This document shows positions 7,335 to 14,980 of a DNA stretch of 15,377 bases, piece by piece (positions within the stretch are counted from its first letter, which is position 1; the number at the start of each line of letters is the position of its first letter). A program made the position numbers and the translations under genes. Source of the stretch: an uncultured Bacteroidales bacterium (GTDB taxonomy: Bacteria; Bacteroidota; Bacteroidia; Bacteroidales; UBA932); contig CAMOKK010000014.1 of NCBI GenBank assembly GCA_946617545.1, positions 1 to 15,377 of the forward strand, read 5' to 3'. The notes under the pieces were generated by a model. The model was not told where the DNA came from and did no database searches. It saw nothing but the letters and a program-made list of their open reading frames with translations.

Positions 7335-8687
7335 TTAGCGGCGAAGGTATTTCCAACCCACCACCGGAAGGGTGAAGGCCAGCAGGCAGGCGATAATCCA
7401 GAAAATGGACACCGGGAGGAAGTTGTAACTGTCTCCGGCGGTGAATCCCTGAATGAGATAACCGCTGGCTACGCTCTGCAAACCGGCAGCGGCGTAACTG
7501 GAGATGCCCACAATGCCCAAGGCCGCGCCCGTAGCCTTGCGGGGTACAAAGTCCAGGGCCATGAGCCCGGCCACAATGCAGAAGACAATGCTGAAAGAAA
7601 AACTGAAGAGGGCCACCAGCAGCAAGTTCAGCACAAAACCGCCGTCCAGGAAAAGGAAGCCGAAGAGCGAGGCCACCGCCAGGATACCGGCCAGAACAAC
7701 CGGACGGGCCCGGTTGCCGTGGAACAGGCGGTCCGACAGCCACCCGGCCAGCAAATTGCCGGTAATGCCGAACGCCTCCGCATAGCCTATCACCTGGGCC
7801 GCCTCCTTCAAGGAGAAGGCCTTCTGCTTCTGCAAGAACAGGACGCCCCAGTCGCTCACGGCATGCTGCGTCACGTAAAGAAAAGCCGTGGAAAGGGCAA
7901 TCACCCAAATGCCCGGATGCTTGAAAACCCATTTCTGAAGCTCCTTCGTGGGTTTCTTGTCCATCTCCTTCACCGGTTCTCCGGAAAGTTCCTGCACGGA
8001 AGGAAGCCCCTCGCTCTCGGGCGTATCGGAAATGAAAAGAAGGGAAATGGCCAGGCCGATAACCCCGCACAGCGCCGCCGCTATAAAGCCCCACTGCCAG
8101 CCGGCCGCCGCCACGATGAAGCCCGTCATCACCATGGAAACGGACTTGCCCAGCTGCGGGGTAGAGCTGAAAATGCTGTAACGGGTACCGCGGATGGCCA
8201 GCGGGAACCAGCGCGACAGGCTGATGGTGCCGGGCGGCGAGCCCATGGACTGCACCCAGCCGTTGATGCCCCACAGAATCAGGAAAGTAAGGAAAATGAG
8301 CAGGGAGCCCATCCCCAGCGGCGTTGTCAGGAGCCCCATCCAACCCAGAATAAGGTTAATAAGGGCCGATACCCCTATACCCACCGCCATGAACCGGCGG
8401 ATATTGCAATAGTCTGCGATGAAGCCGTTGGAGAACTTCCCCACCGCATACACAAAGTAAAAGGCCGAACTGATAAGCCCCAGCTGCCCGGCCGTGAGCA
8501 CCCCACCGTCAATGAGCGGCTGCTTTACCACGCCCAGCGTCCCGCGGCACACATAGTACAGCGTATAGGCCAGGGTTACGCCCCAGAAGGTGCGCTCCCG
8601 AAGGCGCTTGTACGTAGCCTCCACCTCCCCGACGGGAACAGCCGTCTCCCGGGGCTTGCTAATGCGGAAGAAGGAATAAAAAGACAT
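7335..8687 (-). CDS. MFS transporter, organophosphate:phosphate antiporter (GlpT-like)
   Basis: Major facilitator protein of 450 aa with about 12 membrane segments and a cytoplasmic middle loop (about 205-240, rich in K/E). It resembles the OPA family (GlpT/UhpT), which exchange inorganic phosphate for phosphorylated sugars or glycerol-3-phosphate. Matching features are YYVCRGTLGVVKQPL with R48 at the position of GlpT Arg45, and FYFVYAVGKFSNGFIAD with K84 at the position of GlpT Lys80. There is also a GWVQSMGSPPGTISLSRWF stretch. The GlpT substrate histidine (His165) appears replaced: the local sequence is FSSTPQLGK, so the substrate may differ. The start ATG at 8687 is 3 nt after the HAD hydrolase stop; the two form an operon, which fits an exchanged phosphorylated metabolite. 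Confidence 0.87.
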   Translation of the reverse strand: MSFYSFFRISKPRETAVPVGEVEATYKRLRERTFWGVTLAYTLYYVCRGTLGVVKQPLIDGGVLTAGQLGLISSAFYFVYAVGKFSNGFIADYCNIRRFMAVGIGVSALINLILGWMGLLTTPLGMGSLLIFLTFLILWGINGWVQSMGSPPGTISLSRWFPLAIRGTRYSIFSSTPQLGKSVSMVMTGFIVAAAGWQWGFIAAALCGVIGLAISLLFISDTPESEGLPSVQELSGEPVKEMDKKPTKELQKWVFKHPGIWVIALSTAFLYVTQHAVSDWGVLFLQKQKAFSLKEAAQVIGYAEAFGITGNLLAGWLSDRLFHGNRARPVVLAGILAVASLFGFLFLDGGFVLNLLLVALFSFSFSIVFCIVAGLMALDFVPRKATGAALGIVGISSYAAAGLQSVASGYLIQGFTAGDSYNFLPVSIFWIIACLLAFTLPVVGWKYLRR

Positions 8688-8690
8688 ACC

Positions 8691-9302
8691 CTACAGGTCC
8701 TTTAGAAGCTCCACAAGGCTGCTTCCGGAGGCATAATAACGGGCGTCCAAACCCACGGCCAGAGCTCCGTCCACATTGGCCCGGTTGTCGTCTATGAATA
8801 CAATCTCACCGGCGGGAAGGCCCACCCGGCGGACGGCCTCCCGGTAGAATGCGGCCGACGGCTTGAGCATCTTCATCTCGCAGGAGATGAACTGCCCGGC
8901 GAAAGTCTCTTCCGGATTCACCCCGGCATCCCGGAGCGCCTGCAGGCAGAAAGGCATGGAGATAGGATTGTTGTTGGAAAGCAGGTAGAGGGGGTATCGG
9001 CCCCTCAGGCGGGCTATCAGGGCCGGCGCCTCGGGGTTCACCCGGTCCAGGAGGCACTTCATGGCGCGGTCCACGTCCGAGGGGACGCAGCCGGGGCGGG
9101 AATCGGCCAGAATCTGCGAACGGAAATCCTCTGCGCTGAGGATTCCCTCTTCCATATCTCCGTATATCCCTTTCTGGTGATACGGGTCCAGAAGCTCGGT
9201 TATGCGCTCGAAGCCCAGAATTTCCCGGAAACCCCGGATGCAGCGCTCCATATTGAGCTCGATGAGAACGCCGCCGATATCAAATACAACTGCTTTTGCC
9301 AT
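8691..9302 (-). CDS. HAD family hydrolase (YihX-like, subfamily IA)
   Basis: Haloacid dehalogenase superfamily protein, 203 aa, most likely a small-molecule phosphatase. Motifs in order: I, VVFDIGGVL with nucleophile D8 (the second Asp of DxD is Gly, as in DxGNV/DxGGV members such as YihX); II, LYLLSNNN with S109; III, MLKPSAAFY with K147; IV, VFIDDN with D171 and D172. An alpha-helical cap lies between motifs I and II, as in subfamily IA. YihX removes phosphate from alpha-glucose-1-phosphate; whether this one does is unknown. I chose the ATG at 9302: a longer frame to 9398 would add 32 residues unlike the family and would run through a promoter box and a hairpin. It precedes the OPA transporter by 3 nt. 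Confidence 0.88.
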   Translation of the reverse strand: MAKAVVFDIGGVLIELNMERCIRGFREILGFERITELLDPYHQKGIYGDMEEGILSAEDFRSQILADSRPGCVPSDVDRAMKCLLDRVNPEAPALIARLRGRYPLYLLSNNNPISMPFCLQALRDAGVNPEETFAGQFISCEMKMLKPSAAFYREAVRRVGLPAGEIVFIDDNRANVDGALAVGLDARYYASGSSLVELLKDL

Positions 9303-9309
9303 TTCCCTG

Positions 9310-9340
9310 CAAAGATATAACATTTTCCATAAAGGGGAAA
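9310..9340 (-). promoter_or_regulatory. Promoter of the HAD-MFS operon, probably near-leaderless
   Basis: The minus strand shows TTTC (9340-9337), a 19-nt spacer and TATCTTTG (9317-9310), the latter a full TAnnTTTG match. The HAD ATG at 9302 follows 7 nt after the box. The -33 element differs from TTTG at one base. Spacing fits the Bacteroidota promoter, and the leader would be only a few bases long. Confidence 0.5.
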
Positions 9341-9345
9341 GAAGA

Positions 9346-9380
9346 AACCCGCTTGCGAATTTCACAATTGGCAGCGGGTT
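9346..9380 (-). terminator. Candidate terminator of yitT
   Basis: On the minus strand AACCCGCT (9380-9373) pairs with AGCGGGTT (9353-9346) over 8 bp, with a 19-nt loop that can pair further through its AATT stretches. The stem is followed by a pyrimidine-rich TCTTCTTTCCCC run. It lies 82 nt downstream of the yitT stop and upstream of the HAD promoter, the right place to end yitT transcription. Confidence 0.5.
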
Positions 9381-9390
9381 ATTATAGTAA

Positions 9391-9448
9391 GGTATCAATA
9401 TTTATGTCTGATACCACGTAATTCCAATACCGTGCCAAAACCGGCACG
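9391..9448. repeat. Two hairpins downstream of yitT
   Basis: GGTATCA at 9391-9397 pairs with TGATACC at 9409-9415 (7 bp, 11-nt loop). CGTGCC at 9431-9436 pairs with GGCACG at 9443-9448 (6 bp, 6-nt loop). Both lie between the yitT stop and the terminator-like hairpin at 9346-9380. They may be 3'-end stabilising stems or weak terminators; neither has a clear T-run on the minus strand. Confidence 0.4.
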
Positions 9449-9461
9449 ACGCCAAAAATTT

Positions 9462-10388
9462 TTAGGAAATTTTCTTCTTTTTCCGTTTTTTCTGATTCCA
9501 GTCTCCGTAAATTTCGCTCACGTTACCGGCCGTGATGAAGCCGTGGATGTCGTTCTCCTTGAGATAATTCATCAGGCTGGCAAACTCGTCCTGGGTGAGG
9601 AGGGCCTGGATTTCCGTGTTCTGATGGCCGTTGTAGCCGCCCGTCACGCTATACAGCGAGCAGCCGCGCTGCAGGTCTTCTATGATATACTTCCTGATTT
9701 CCTCATAGCGCGAAGATATGATGCACACCCGTTTGCGGCGGTTCAGGCCGGCCGTGAAATAATCCAGCGCCAGGCCGTTAATCCAGGTGCCGATCAGGCC
9801 CACCACCACAATCCGGAAGGGGTTGATGGCAAAAGCCGTACAGCAGATGAGGGCGCCCGCCACCGACACGGAGGTGCCGATATCGAAGTGCAGGTACTTG
9901 TTCACAATCTTGGCCAGGATGTCCAGGCCGCCGGTAGAGGCGTTGATGTTGAACAGGATGGTCTGCGAAGCGCTGAGGATAAGCACGAAGCACAGCAGGT
10001 CGAACCAGACGTCTCCCATCAGGGACGTGGCGCCCGGCTCCATGATGCGCTCCACGGGGAAAACCTTCTCCCAGAATTCGATGAAAGGGCCCAGGATAAG
10101 GGCGGTATAAACCGTCTTGGCTCCGAATTCATGGCCGATAAGCACCCAGGCCAGGATAAGCAGGATGGCATTGATGACGGTAACCACCACCGACACCTTC
10201 ACCGTTATGCCCGCCAGGCCGAAGAGGCCGGAAATAACCATGGACAGGCCCGTGATGGAGCCGATGACCAGGTTGCTGGGCATAAGGAAATAGTACACGG
10301 CGGCGGCGGCAATGAGCATGCCCACCGTCATGATGATAAATTCCTTCCAGAATTTCCAGGTTCCGAGCGTTTGAAGCAACTCCTTCAT
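9462..10388 (-). CDS. YitT family membrane protein (DUF161 + DUF2179)
   Basis: A 308-aa protein of the YitT family. About five or six membrane segments lie in residues 16-210 (roughly 16-36, 40-60, 63-85, 90-110, 128-148 and 172-207). The typical NINASTGGLDILAKIVNKY follows the fourth. A soluble C-terminal DUF2179 domain spans about 215-295, with RKRVCIISSRYEEI, GCSLYSVTGGY and FITAGNVSEIYGDW. The function is not established in general; family members are proposed to be transporters or ligand sensors. The tail is strongly basic (KKRKKKKIS). The ATG at 10388 is 48 nt downstream of the peptidase stop, and only an imperfect -7-like box (TACCTTTA, 10416-10409) precedes it, so it may be read through from the peptidase gene. 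Confidence 0.92.
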   Translation of the reverse strand: MKELLQTLGTWKFWKEFIIMTVGMLIAAAAVYYFLMPSNLVIGSITGLSMVISGLFGLAGITVKVSVVVTVINAILLILAWVLIGHEFGAKTVYTALILGPFIEFWEKVFPVERIMEPGATSLMGDVWFDLLCFVLILSASQTILFNINASTGGLDILAKIVNKYLHFDIGTSVSVAGALICCTAFAINPFRIVVVGLIGTWINGLALDYFTAGLNRRKRVCIISSRYEEIRKYIIEDLQRGCSLYSVTGGYNGHQNTEIQALLTQDEFASLMNYLKENDIHGFITAGNVSEIYGDWNQKKRKKKKIS

Positions 10389-10436
10389 TTTGGTTAGTTT
10401 TAGTGCTGTAAAGGTAACAATTTTCCGGAAAACGTA

Positions 10437-11798
10437 CTAATAATACTTATAAAACAGCACAATACTTTCCATTCCGGCAAAGAATTGGCGCAGCAGGAAG
10501 CTCTCGTTGGGCGAGTGGATGGTGTCCCGCTCCAGGCCGAAGCCCATCAGCAGCGGGTCTGTTCCCAGTATCTTCTGCATATCGGCCAGAATGGCGATGG
10601 AACCGCCGCCCCGGGCCGGAACGGGCTCCGTCCCATAGACCTCCGCCATGGCGCGGGAGGCGGCCTGATAGGCATGGGAGCTGATGGGAATCAGGAAGCC
10701 GTCGCCGCCCTCGAAAGGCGTCACCTCCACCTTCACGCAAGGGGGCGCGATGCGCTGCAGATGCTCCTGGAAAAGTTTGGTAATTTTGGCCGATTCCTGC
10801 CTGGGCACCAGCCGCATGGATACCTTGGCATAGGCCACCGAAGGCAGCACCGTCTTGGCGCCGGCGCCCGTATAGCCGCCCCAGATGCCACAGACATCCA
10901 GGCAGGGACGGATGGCCGTGCGCTCCAGCGTATTGTAGCCCTTCTCTCCCTTCACCTCCTTGATGTCCAGGAATTTCCTGTACTCCTCCAGGTCGAAGGG
11001 TGCGCGGTTCAGCAGGGCCCTGTCATCGGCCGACAATTCCACTACGTCGTCGTAGAAGCCGGGGATGGTTACGCGGCCGTCTTCGTCGTGCAGGGAGGCG
11101 ATGAGGGCGCAGAGCTCGTTTATGGGATTGGCCACGGCGCCGCCGTAATGGCCGGAGTGGAGGTCTTTGTTGGGGCCGGTCACCTTCACTTCCAGATAGG
11201 CCAGGCCGCGCATGCCGCAGTTGATGGACGGCACTTTTTCGGAAATCATGGTGGTGTCGGAGACCAGGATGACATCGGCCTTCAGGAGGTCTTTGTGGTC
11301 CTTTACCCAGGCCGGGAGGGAGGGGCTGCCTATCTCTTCCTCGCCCTCGAAGATAAACTTCACATTGTGCCGGAGCTGTCCGGTCTTCAGCAGGAACTCG
11401 AAGGCCTTGAGGTGCATGAACAGCTGGCCCTTGTCATCATTGGCGCCGCGGGCCCAGATGGCCTCCTCGCCGGTAGCGGGGTCCTTGGCCAGAACGGGCT
11501 CGAAGGGGTCTGTGCGCCATTTTTCCAGCGGCTCCGGCGGCTGCACGTCGTAATGCCCGTACACCAGCACCGTCTTCTCCGCCCCCATGTCCTTGCTGCC
11601 GTACACCACGGGGTGACCGGCGGTTTCACAGACGGCGGCCTCATCGGCCCCGGCCTCTTTCAAAAGTTCCACAAGGCGGGCGGCGCAGCGGTACATGTCT
11701 TCCTTGTGCTCCGCCTGGGCGCTCACGGAAGGGATTCGAAGCAGGGAAAAGAGCTCCTCGAAGAAACGCTCTTTGTTGGCTTGGATATAGGTCTTCAT
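10437..11798 (-). CDS. M20 family dipeptidase
   Basis: Zinc-dependent dipeptidase or carboxypeptidase of the M20 family (453 aa), close to the carnosinase/CNDP2 group; no signal peptide, so likely cytosolic. Metal and catalytic residues are visible: H82 and D84 in YGHYDVQPPEP, D121 in RGANDDKGQ, E154 (general base) and E155 in EGEEEIGS, and D181 in VSDTTM. The final histidine lies in ERDTIHSPNE near the C-terminus. The lid (dimerisation) domain begins about residue 200 and includes DLHSGHYGGAVANP, whose His is the transition-state-stabilising residue in this family. Length is normal. It lies 118 nt downstream of atpG and separate hairpins intervene, so it is probably its own unit. Peptide substrate unknown. 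Confidence 0.93.
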   Translation of the reverse strand: MKTYIQANKERFFEELFSLLRIPSVSAQAEHKEDMYRCAARLVELLKEAGADEAAVCETAGHPVVYGSKDMGAEKTVLVYGHYDVQPPEPLEKWRTDPFEPVLAKDPATGEEAIWARGANDDKGQLFMHLKAFEFLLKTGQLRHNVKFIFEGEEEIGSPSLPAWVKDHKDLLKADVILVSDTTMISEKVPSINCGMRGLAYLEVKVTGPNKDLHSGHYGGAVANPINELCALIASLHDEDGRVTIPGFYDDVVELSADDRALLNRAPFDLEEYRKFLDIKEVKGEKGYNTLERTAIRPCLDVCGIWGGYTGAGAKTVLPSVAYAKVSMRLVPRQESAKITKLFQEHLQRIAPPCVKVEVTPFEGGDGFLIPISSHAYQAASRAMAEVYGTEPVPARGGGSIAILADMQKILGTDPLLMGFGLERDTIHSPNESFLLRQFFAGMESIVLFYKYY

Positions 11799-11845
11799 AA
11801 GGCGTTGTTCTGTAAACGGCTGGTTATTAGTGTTTTGTGCATTTT

Positions 11846-11869
11846 AACCTGGGCGATTTCGCCTAGGTT
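11846..11869. terminator. Palindrome after atpG, candidate atp operon terminator
   Basis: AACCTGGGCGA (11846-11856) and TCGCCTAGGTT (11859-11869) are inverted copies with one mismatch, which can form a G-U pair on the plus strand. As a hairpin it gives about 9 pairs with a 6-nt loop GATTTC. It lies about 48 nt beyond the atpG stop. On the minus strand it is followed by AAAATGC, not a T-run, so it may be a repeat-type palindrome instead of a classical terminator. Confidence 0.4.
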
Positions 11870-11887
11870 GATTTCGTTATTTCGCTT

Positions 11888-11908
11888 GTACTGAACCACT
11901 TACAGTAC
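11888..11908. repeat. Short hairpin just after atpG
   Basis: GTACTG at 11888-11893 pairs with CAGTAC at 11903-11908 around a 9-nt loop, starting 9 nt beyond the atpG stop codon. Together with the larger palindrome at 11846-11869 it makes up most of the 118-nt spacer between atpG and the peptidase gene. I see no TAnnTTTG box for the peptidase in this spacer. Confidence 0.35.
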
Positions 11909-11916
11909 TACGGCAT

Positions 11917-12804
11917 TTACTCTGCGGCCTGACCGCCGGCCAGGTCCAGGATTTCGGAGGTTATCTTCTGCTGGCGGCCCTTGTTGTACTGGAGCGTTAG
12001 TTCCTGCAAGAGGTTCTCACCGTTGTCGGTGGCCGTCTGCATGGCCACGGTACGGGCCGCATGCTCCGCCGCACTGCTGTCCAGGAGGGCGGCGTAGAGC
12101 TTGAGCTTGCGCGTCTTGGGAAGGAGCACCTTCAGGAGTTCCTTCCGGGACGGTTCGATGATGACGTCGGAAGATTCTTCGCTGTCGCTCGGAATGACAG
12201 CATCTTCCTGAGGCAGTTGTGCAGAGGAATCTGCGTCCAGCAGCACCTCTGCCACCGGCTCCTGCCGGGCGGTGGAGACAAAGTGGTTGTACACCAGCAG
12301 CACCTGGGCAAACTTACCGGCCTCCCACTGTTTGGAAAGGGCCTCCACCAAATCGGCCACCCGGGCAAAGACCGGATGTTCCGCCAAGTCGTTCAGGTCT
12401 TCGGGGCTGGGGAAGCCGTCGCGGCGCATGGCATCGGCCATTTTGCGACCCACGGAATACACCACGTCGCCCTCCCGGCGCAGTTCCCGCACCTTGGCCA
12501 CGGCCGCCGCATTGAAGCCGCCGCAGAGCGAAGAGTTGGACGCAATGGCCACAAAAACGCGGGGTTTTGTGCCCGTAAGCCCACTTTCTTCGCCTTCACG
12601 CACGAAATCGGCCGATTTTGTGCCCGCCGCGCCCCCCAGCGAGGACAGAATGCCCTGCAGCTGCTCTTCATAGGGACGCATGTTCTCAATGGCTTTCTGC
12701 GCCTTCCGGAGTTTGGCCGACGACACCAGCTTCATGGCCGATGTAATCTTGAGCGTATTCCGCACGGACGCTATCCGTCCCTTTATTTCCTTTAATGTTG
12801 GCAT
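11917..12804 (-). CDS. atpG: ATP synthase F1 subunit gamma
   Basis: Central rotor shaft subunit of F1, 295 aa. The conserved coiled-coil ends are clear: ITSAMKLVSSAKL at residues 20-32 and ATDNGENLLQELTLQYNK near the C-terminus; SLCGGFN (92-98) is the usual mid-protein mark. Two loops look expanded. Residues 61-77 appear to be a 17-residue insert between two GTK...FV copies. Residues 203-213 (VIPSDSEESSD) are the translation of a short dispersed repeat that also lies in the spacer before the gene. Both fall in surface loops that vary among gamma subunits, so function is probably kept. It is the last gene of the atp run; atpD and atpC do not follow, as is usual for Bacteroidota, where they lie elsewhere in the cluster. 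Confidence 0.96.
   Translation of the reverse strand: MPTLKEIKGRIASVRNTLKITSAMKLVSSAKLRKAQKAIENMRPYEEQLQGILSSLGGAAGTKSADFVREGEESGLTGTKPRVFVAIASNSSLCGGFNAAAVAKVRELRREGDVVYSVGRKMADAMRRDGFPSPEDLNDLAEHPVFARVADLVEALSKQWEAGKFAQVLLVYNHFVSTARQEPVAEVLLDADSSAQLPQEDAVIPSDSEESSDVIIEPSRKELLKVLLPKTRKLKLYAALLDSSAAEHAARTVAMQTATDNGENLLQELTLQYNKGRQQKITSEILDLAGGQAAE
12172..12199. repeat. Dispersed repeat copy inside atpG
   Basis: This stretch begins AGATTCTTCGCT and ends CGGAATGACA. It matches the copy at 12807-12833 with one extra base and one mismatch over the first 27 bases. It is read in frame by atpG as VIPSDSEESSD. It is asymmetric but carries GA-rich and CT-rich halves typical of short dispersed repeats that are often translated as SEES-like peptides. 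Confidence 0.7.
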
Positions 12805-12806
12805 AG

Positions 12807-12833
12807 AGATTCTTCGCTTCGCTCAGAATGACG
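12807..12833. repeat. Dispersed repeat copy in the atpA-atpG spacer
   Basis: It begins AGATTCTTCGCT and continues TCGCTCAGAATGACG. It fills most of the 32-nt gap between the atpA stop (12837) and the atpG start (12804). The second copy lies inside atpG at 12172-12199. Its position places it across the translation initiation region of atpG. Similar repeats occur in many intergenic regions of some bacterial genomes; genome copy number here cannot be seen. Confidence 0.7.
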
Positions 12834-12836
12834 AAA

Positions 12837-14420
12837 TCACTTCATGGACAAAATGACGGATTCGGCCGTTTCAGCCAGTATCTGCTCTATTTCGGGGGTG
12901 AGGGTTCCGGCACCCAGCGGAGTCAGGACATCGGCCTGATGGGTTACGCGGAGACGCTCCAGAAAGGCATCCTGGAAGGCAGGCACCTGGCCGATGGCGA
13001 TGTCCCGCATCAGTCCCTTGGTTCCGCAGTAGAGGATGGCCACCTGTTCGCCCATGGGCATGGGGCTGTACTGGGGCTGAATGAGGAGCTGGTTGTTCTT
13101 GCGACCCTTGTCCAGGGCCATTTCCGTCACCTTGTCCACGTCCGAAGAGAACTTGGAGAAGGCCTCCAGCTCGGCCCACTGGGCCTGGTCTATCTTGAGG
13201 GTGCCCGCCACCTTCTTCATGGACTTCACCTGGGCGCTGCCGCCCACGCGGGACACGGAGATACCCACGTTGATAGCCGGCCGAACGCCCTGGTTGAAGA
13301 GGCTCTGCTCCAGGTAAATCTGGCCGTCCGTAATGGAAATCACGTTGGTGGGGATATAGGCCGATACGTCCCCCGCCTGCGTCTCGATGATGGGCAGGGC
13401 CGTCAGGGAGCCGCCGCCCTTCACCTTGTCCTTGAGCACGGCCGGGAGGTCGTTCATCTTGGCCGCCACCTCCTGCTGGTCGATGATGCGGGCCGCCCGC
13501 TCCAGCAGACGGCTGTGGAGGTAGAAAATGTCTCCGGGATAGGCCTCACGGCCGGAAGGACGGCGCAAGATGAGGGAAACTTCCCGGTACGCCACGGCCT
13601 GTTTGGAGAGGTCGTCGTACACCACCAGGGCATGCCGGCCCGTGTCACGGAAATACTCGCCGATAGCCGCTCCGGCAAAGGGGGCGTAGTACTGCAGGGC
13701 CGCCGGGTCCGAAGCCGTAGCTGCCACCACCGTGGTATAGTCCATGGCCCCGTGCTCCCGCAGCGTCTTCACGATGGACGCAACCGTAGAGCCCTTCTGG
13801 CCGATGGCCACATAGATGCAGTACACCGGTTCGCCGGCCTCGAAGGCCTTCCGCTGGTTGATGATGGTATCGATGGCGATGGCCGTCTTGCCCGTCTGGC
13901 GGTCTCCGATGATGAGCTCACGCTGGCCGCGGCCGATGGGAATCATGGCATCGATGGCCTTCAGGCCCGTCTGAAGGGGCTCGCTCACCGGCTGGCGGAA
14001 AATCACGCCCGGCGCTTTGCGCTCCAGCGGCATGTCCAGCTTTTCGCCCTCGATGGGGCCAAGGCCGTCCAAGGGATTGCCCAAGGGGTCTATCACGCGG
14101 CCCAGCACCTTGTCGTTCACGCCCACGGAGGCGATGCGGCCCGTGCGGCGTACCACCATGCCCTCCTTCAGCATGTCCGTGGGGCCCATGAGCACGGCGC
14201 CCACGTTGTCGGCCTCCAGGTTCATCACCACGGCCATCACGCCGTTGCCGCAGTCCAGCAGCTCGCCGGCTTCCGCGTGGTCCAGTCCGTAGATACGTAC
14301 CACACCGTCACTCACTTGCAGGGCCTTTCCTATCTCCTCAAACTGGAGATCGTTTTTCATGTCCTGGAGCTGTCCCAGAAGGATGTCGCTCACTTCGCTG
14401 GGTTTCAGAGATATAGCCAT
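12837..14420 (-). CDS. atpA: ATP synthase F1 subunit alpha
   Basis: Non-catalytic nucleotide-binding subunit of the F1 hexamer, 527 aa, normal length. Domains: N-terminal beta-barrel (about 1-95, with the delta-binding N-terminus [12 protein letters not shown]), the nucleotide-binding domain with Walker [10 protein letters not shown] at residues 172-180, and the C-terminal helical domain. The [18 protein letters not shown] stretch holds the arginine finger that reaches into the beta active site. [20 protein letters not shown] is also present. The start ATG (14420) shares its first base with the atpH stop codon (TAATG), so the two are translationally coupled. No oddity in the sequence. Confidence 0.98.
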   Translation of the reverse strand: MAISLKPSEVSDILLGQLQDMKNDLQFEEIGKALQVSDGVVRIYGLDHAEAGELLDCGNGVMAVVMNLEADNVGAVLMGPTDMLKEGMVVRRTGRIASVGVNDKVLGRVIDPLGNPLDGLGPIEGEKLDMPLERKAPGVIFRQPVSEPLQTGLKAIDAMIPIGRGQRELIIGDRQTGKTAIAIDTIINQRKAFEAGEPVYCIYVAIGQKGSTVASIVKTLREHGAMDYTTVVAATASDPAALQYYAPFAGAAIGEYFRDTGRHALVVYDDLSKQAVAYREVSLILRRPSGREAYPGDIFYLHSRLLERAARIIDQQEVAAKMNDLPAVLKDKVKGGGSLTALPIIETQAGDVSAYIPTNVISITDGQIYLEQSLFNQGVRPAINVGISVSRVGGSAQVKSMKKVAGTLKIDQAQWAELEAFSKFSSDVDKVTEMALDKGRKNNQLLIQPQYSPMPMGEQVAILYCGTKGLMRDIAIGQVPAFQDAFLERLRVTHQADVLTPLGAGTLTPEIEQILAETAESVILSMK

Positions 14421-14980
14421 TAGATTATTCTTCTGTTTCTTTCAATAAATTGCTCGCGGATTATGTCCAGCTGCCGTTTTATGCTGGCATCCATGAGGTA
14501 GTCGTCTATGTCGAAGACAAAACCGCCGATGATGGACGGGTCCACGTCCACCTCGATAATCACGTCATCTCCCGTCTTCTGCTTCACCAGGGCCTTCAGG
14601 CGTTGGAGCAGACGCTCAGACGGCTCGCCGGCCGTAGTCAGATGTGCTTTCCGGATACCTACGCTGCGGTGGTACATGTCCGTGAAATCCCGCAGGATGT
14701 CCAGCACCAGGGGCATGCGCCCGTTCCGGTTCAGGAGCGTGAGGAAGCGGCTCAGGTCCGGAGACATGCGGTTGCCCAGGGCCGACTGGAGGAGTTTCTT
14801 CTTCTCGAAGGGGGTTACCACGTCATCGGCCGCCGTCACCATCCGCTGCAGGTCCGGAACCGCGTGAAGGCTTTTTACCAAGGTCTCGGCCTCGGAGCAC
14901 ACGATGTCTCCTTGACCGCCCTCGCGGACAAATTTCACCAGCGCCCTGGCGTAACGGGTTATGACGATGCTCCGGTTCAT
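14420..14980 (-). CDS. atpH: ATP synthase F1 subunit delta
   Basis: Peripheral stalk subunit (OSCP) that ties the top of F1 alpha to subunit b, 186 aa. It has the usual N-terminal six-helix domain ([11 protein letters not shown] at about 7-17; [15 protein letters not shown] in the middle). The diagnostic C-terminal domain contains [20 protein letters not shown] followed by KRQLDIIRE. The start overlaps the atpF stop as ATGA (14977-14980), and the stop overlaps the atpA start by one base, so expression is tightly coupled within the operon. Confidence 0.96.
   Translation of the reverse strand: MNRSIVITRYARALVKFVREGGQGDIVCSEAETLVKSLHAVPDLQRMVTAADDVVTPFEKKKLLQSALGNRMSPDLSRFLTLLNRNGRMPLVLDILRDFTDMYHRSVGIRKAHLTTAGEPSERLLQRLKALVKQKTGDDVIIEVDVDPSIIGGFVFDIDDYLMDASIKRQLDIIREQFIERNRRII

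Noticed and set aside
9303..9398. Upstream extension of the HAD gene to a start at 9398
   Set aside because: The extra 32 residues do not resemble the family, and the region holds a promoter box and a terminator-like stem; the DxGGV motif normally lies a few residues from the start.
10485..11894. 469-codon open frame opposite the M20 peptidase, and 321 codons opposite yitT (9432-10397)
   Set aside because: Both are antisense readings of well-supported genes with low-complexity His/Gly/Gln-rich translations.
12807..12833. The atpA-atpG spacer repeat as a transcription terminator
   Set aside because: It has no strong self-complementary stem or T-run and lies between co-transcribed subunits; a dispersed repeat explains it better.
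12828..14423. 531-codon open frame on the plus strand opposite atpA
   Set aside because: It mirrors atpA almost end to end, is His/Gly/Val-rich like a reverse reading, and has no domain. The real gene is the minus-strand atpA.
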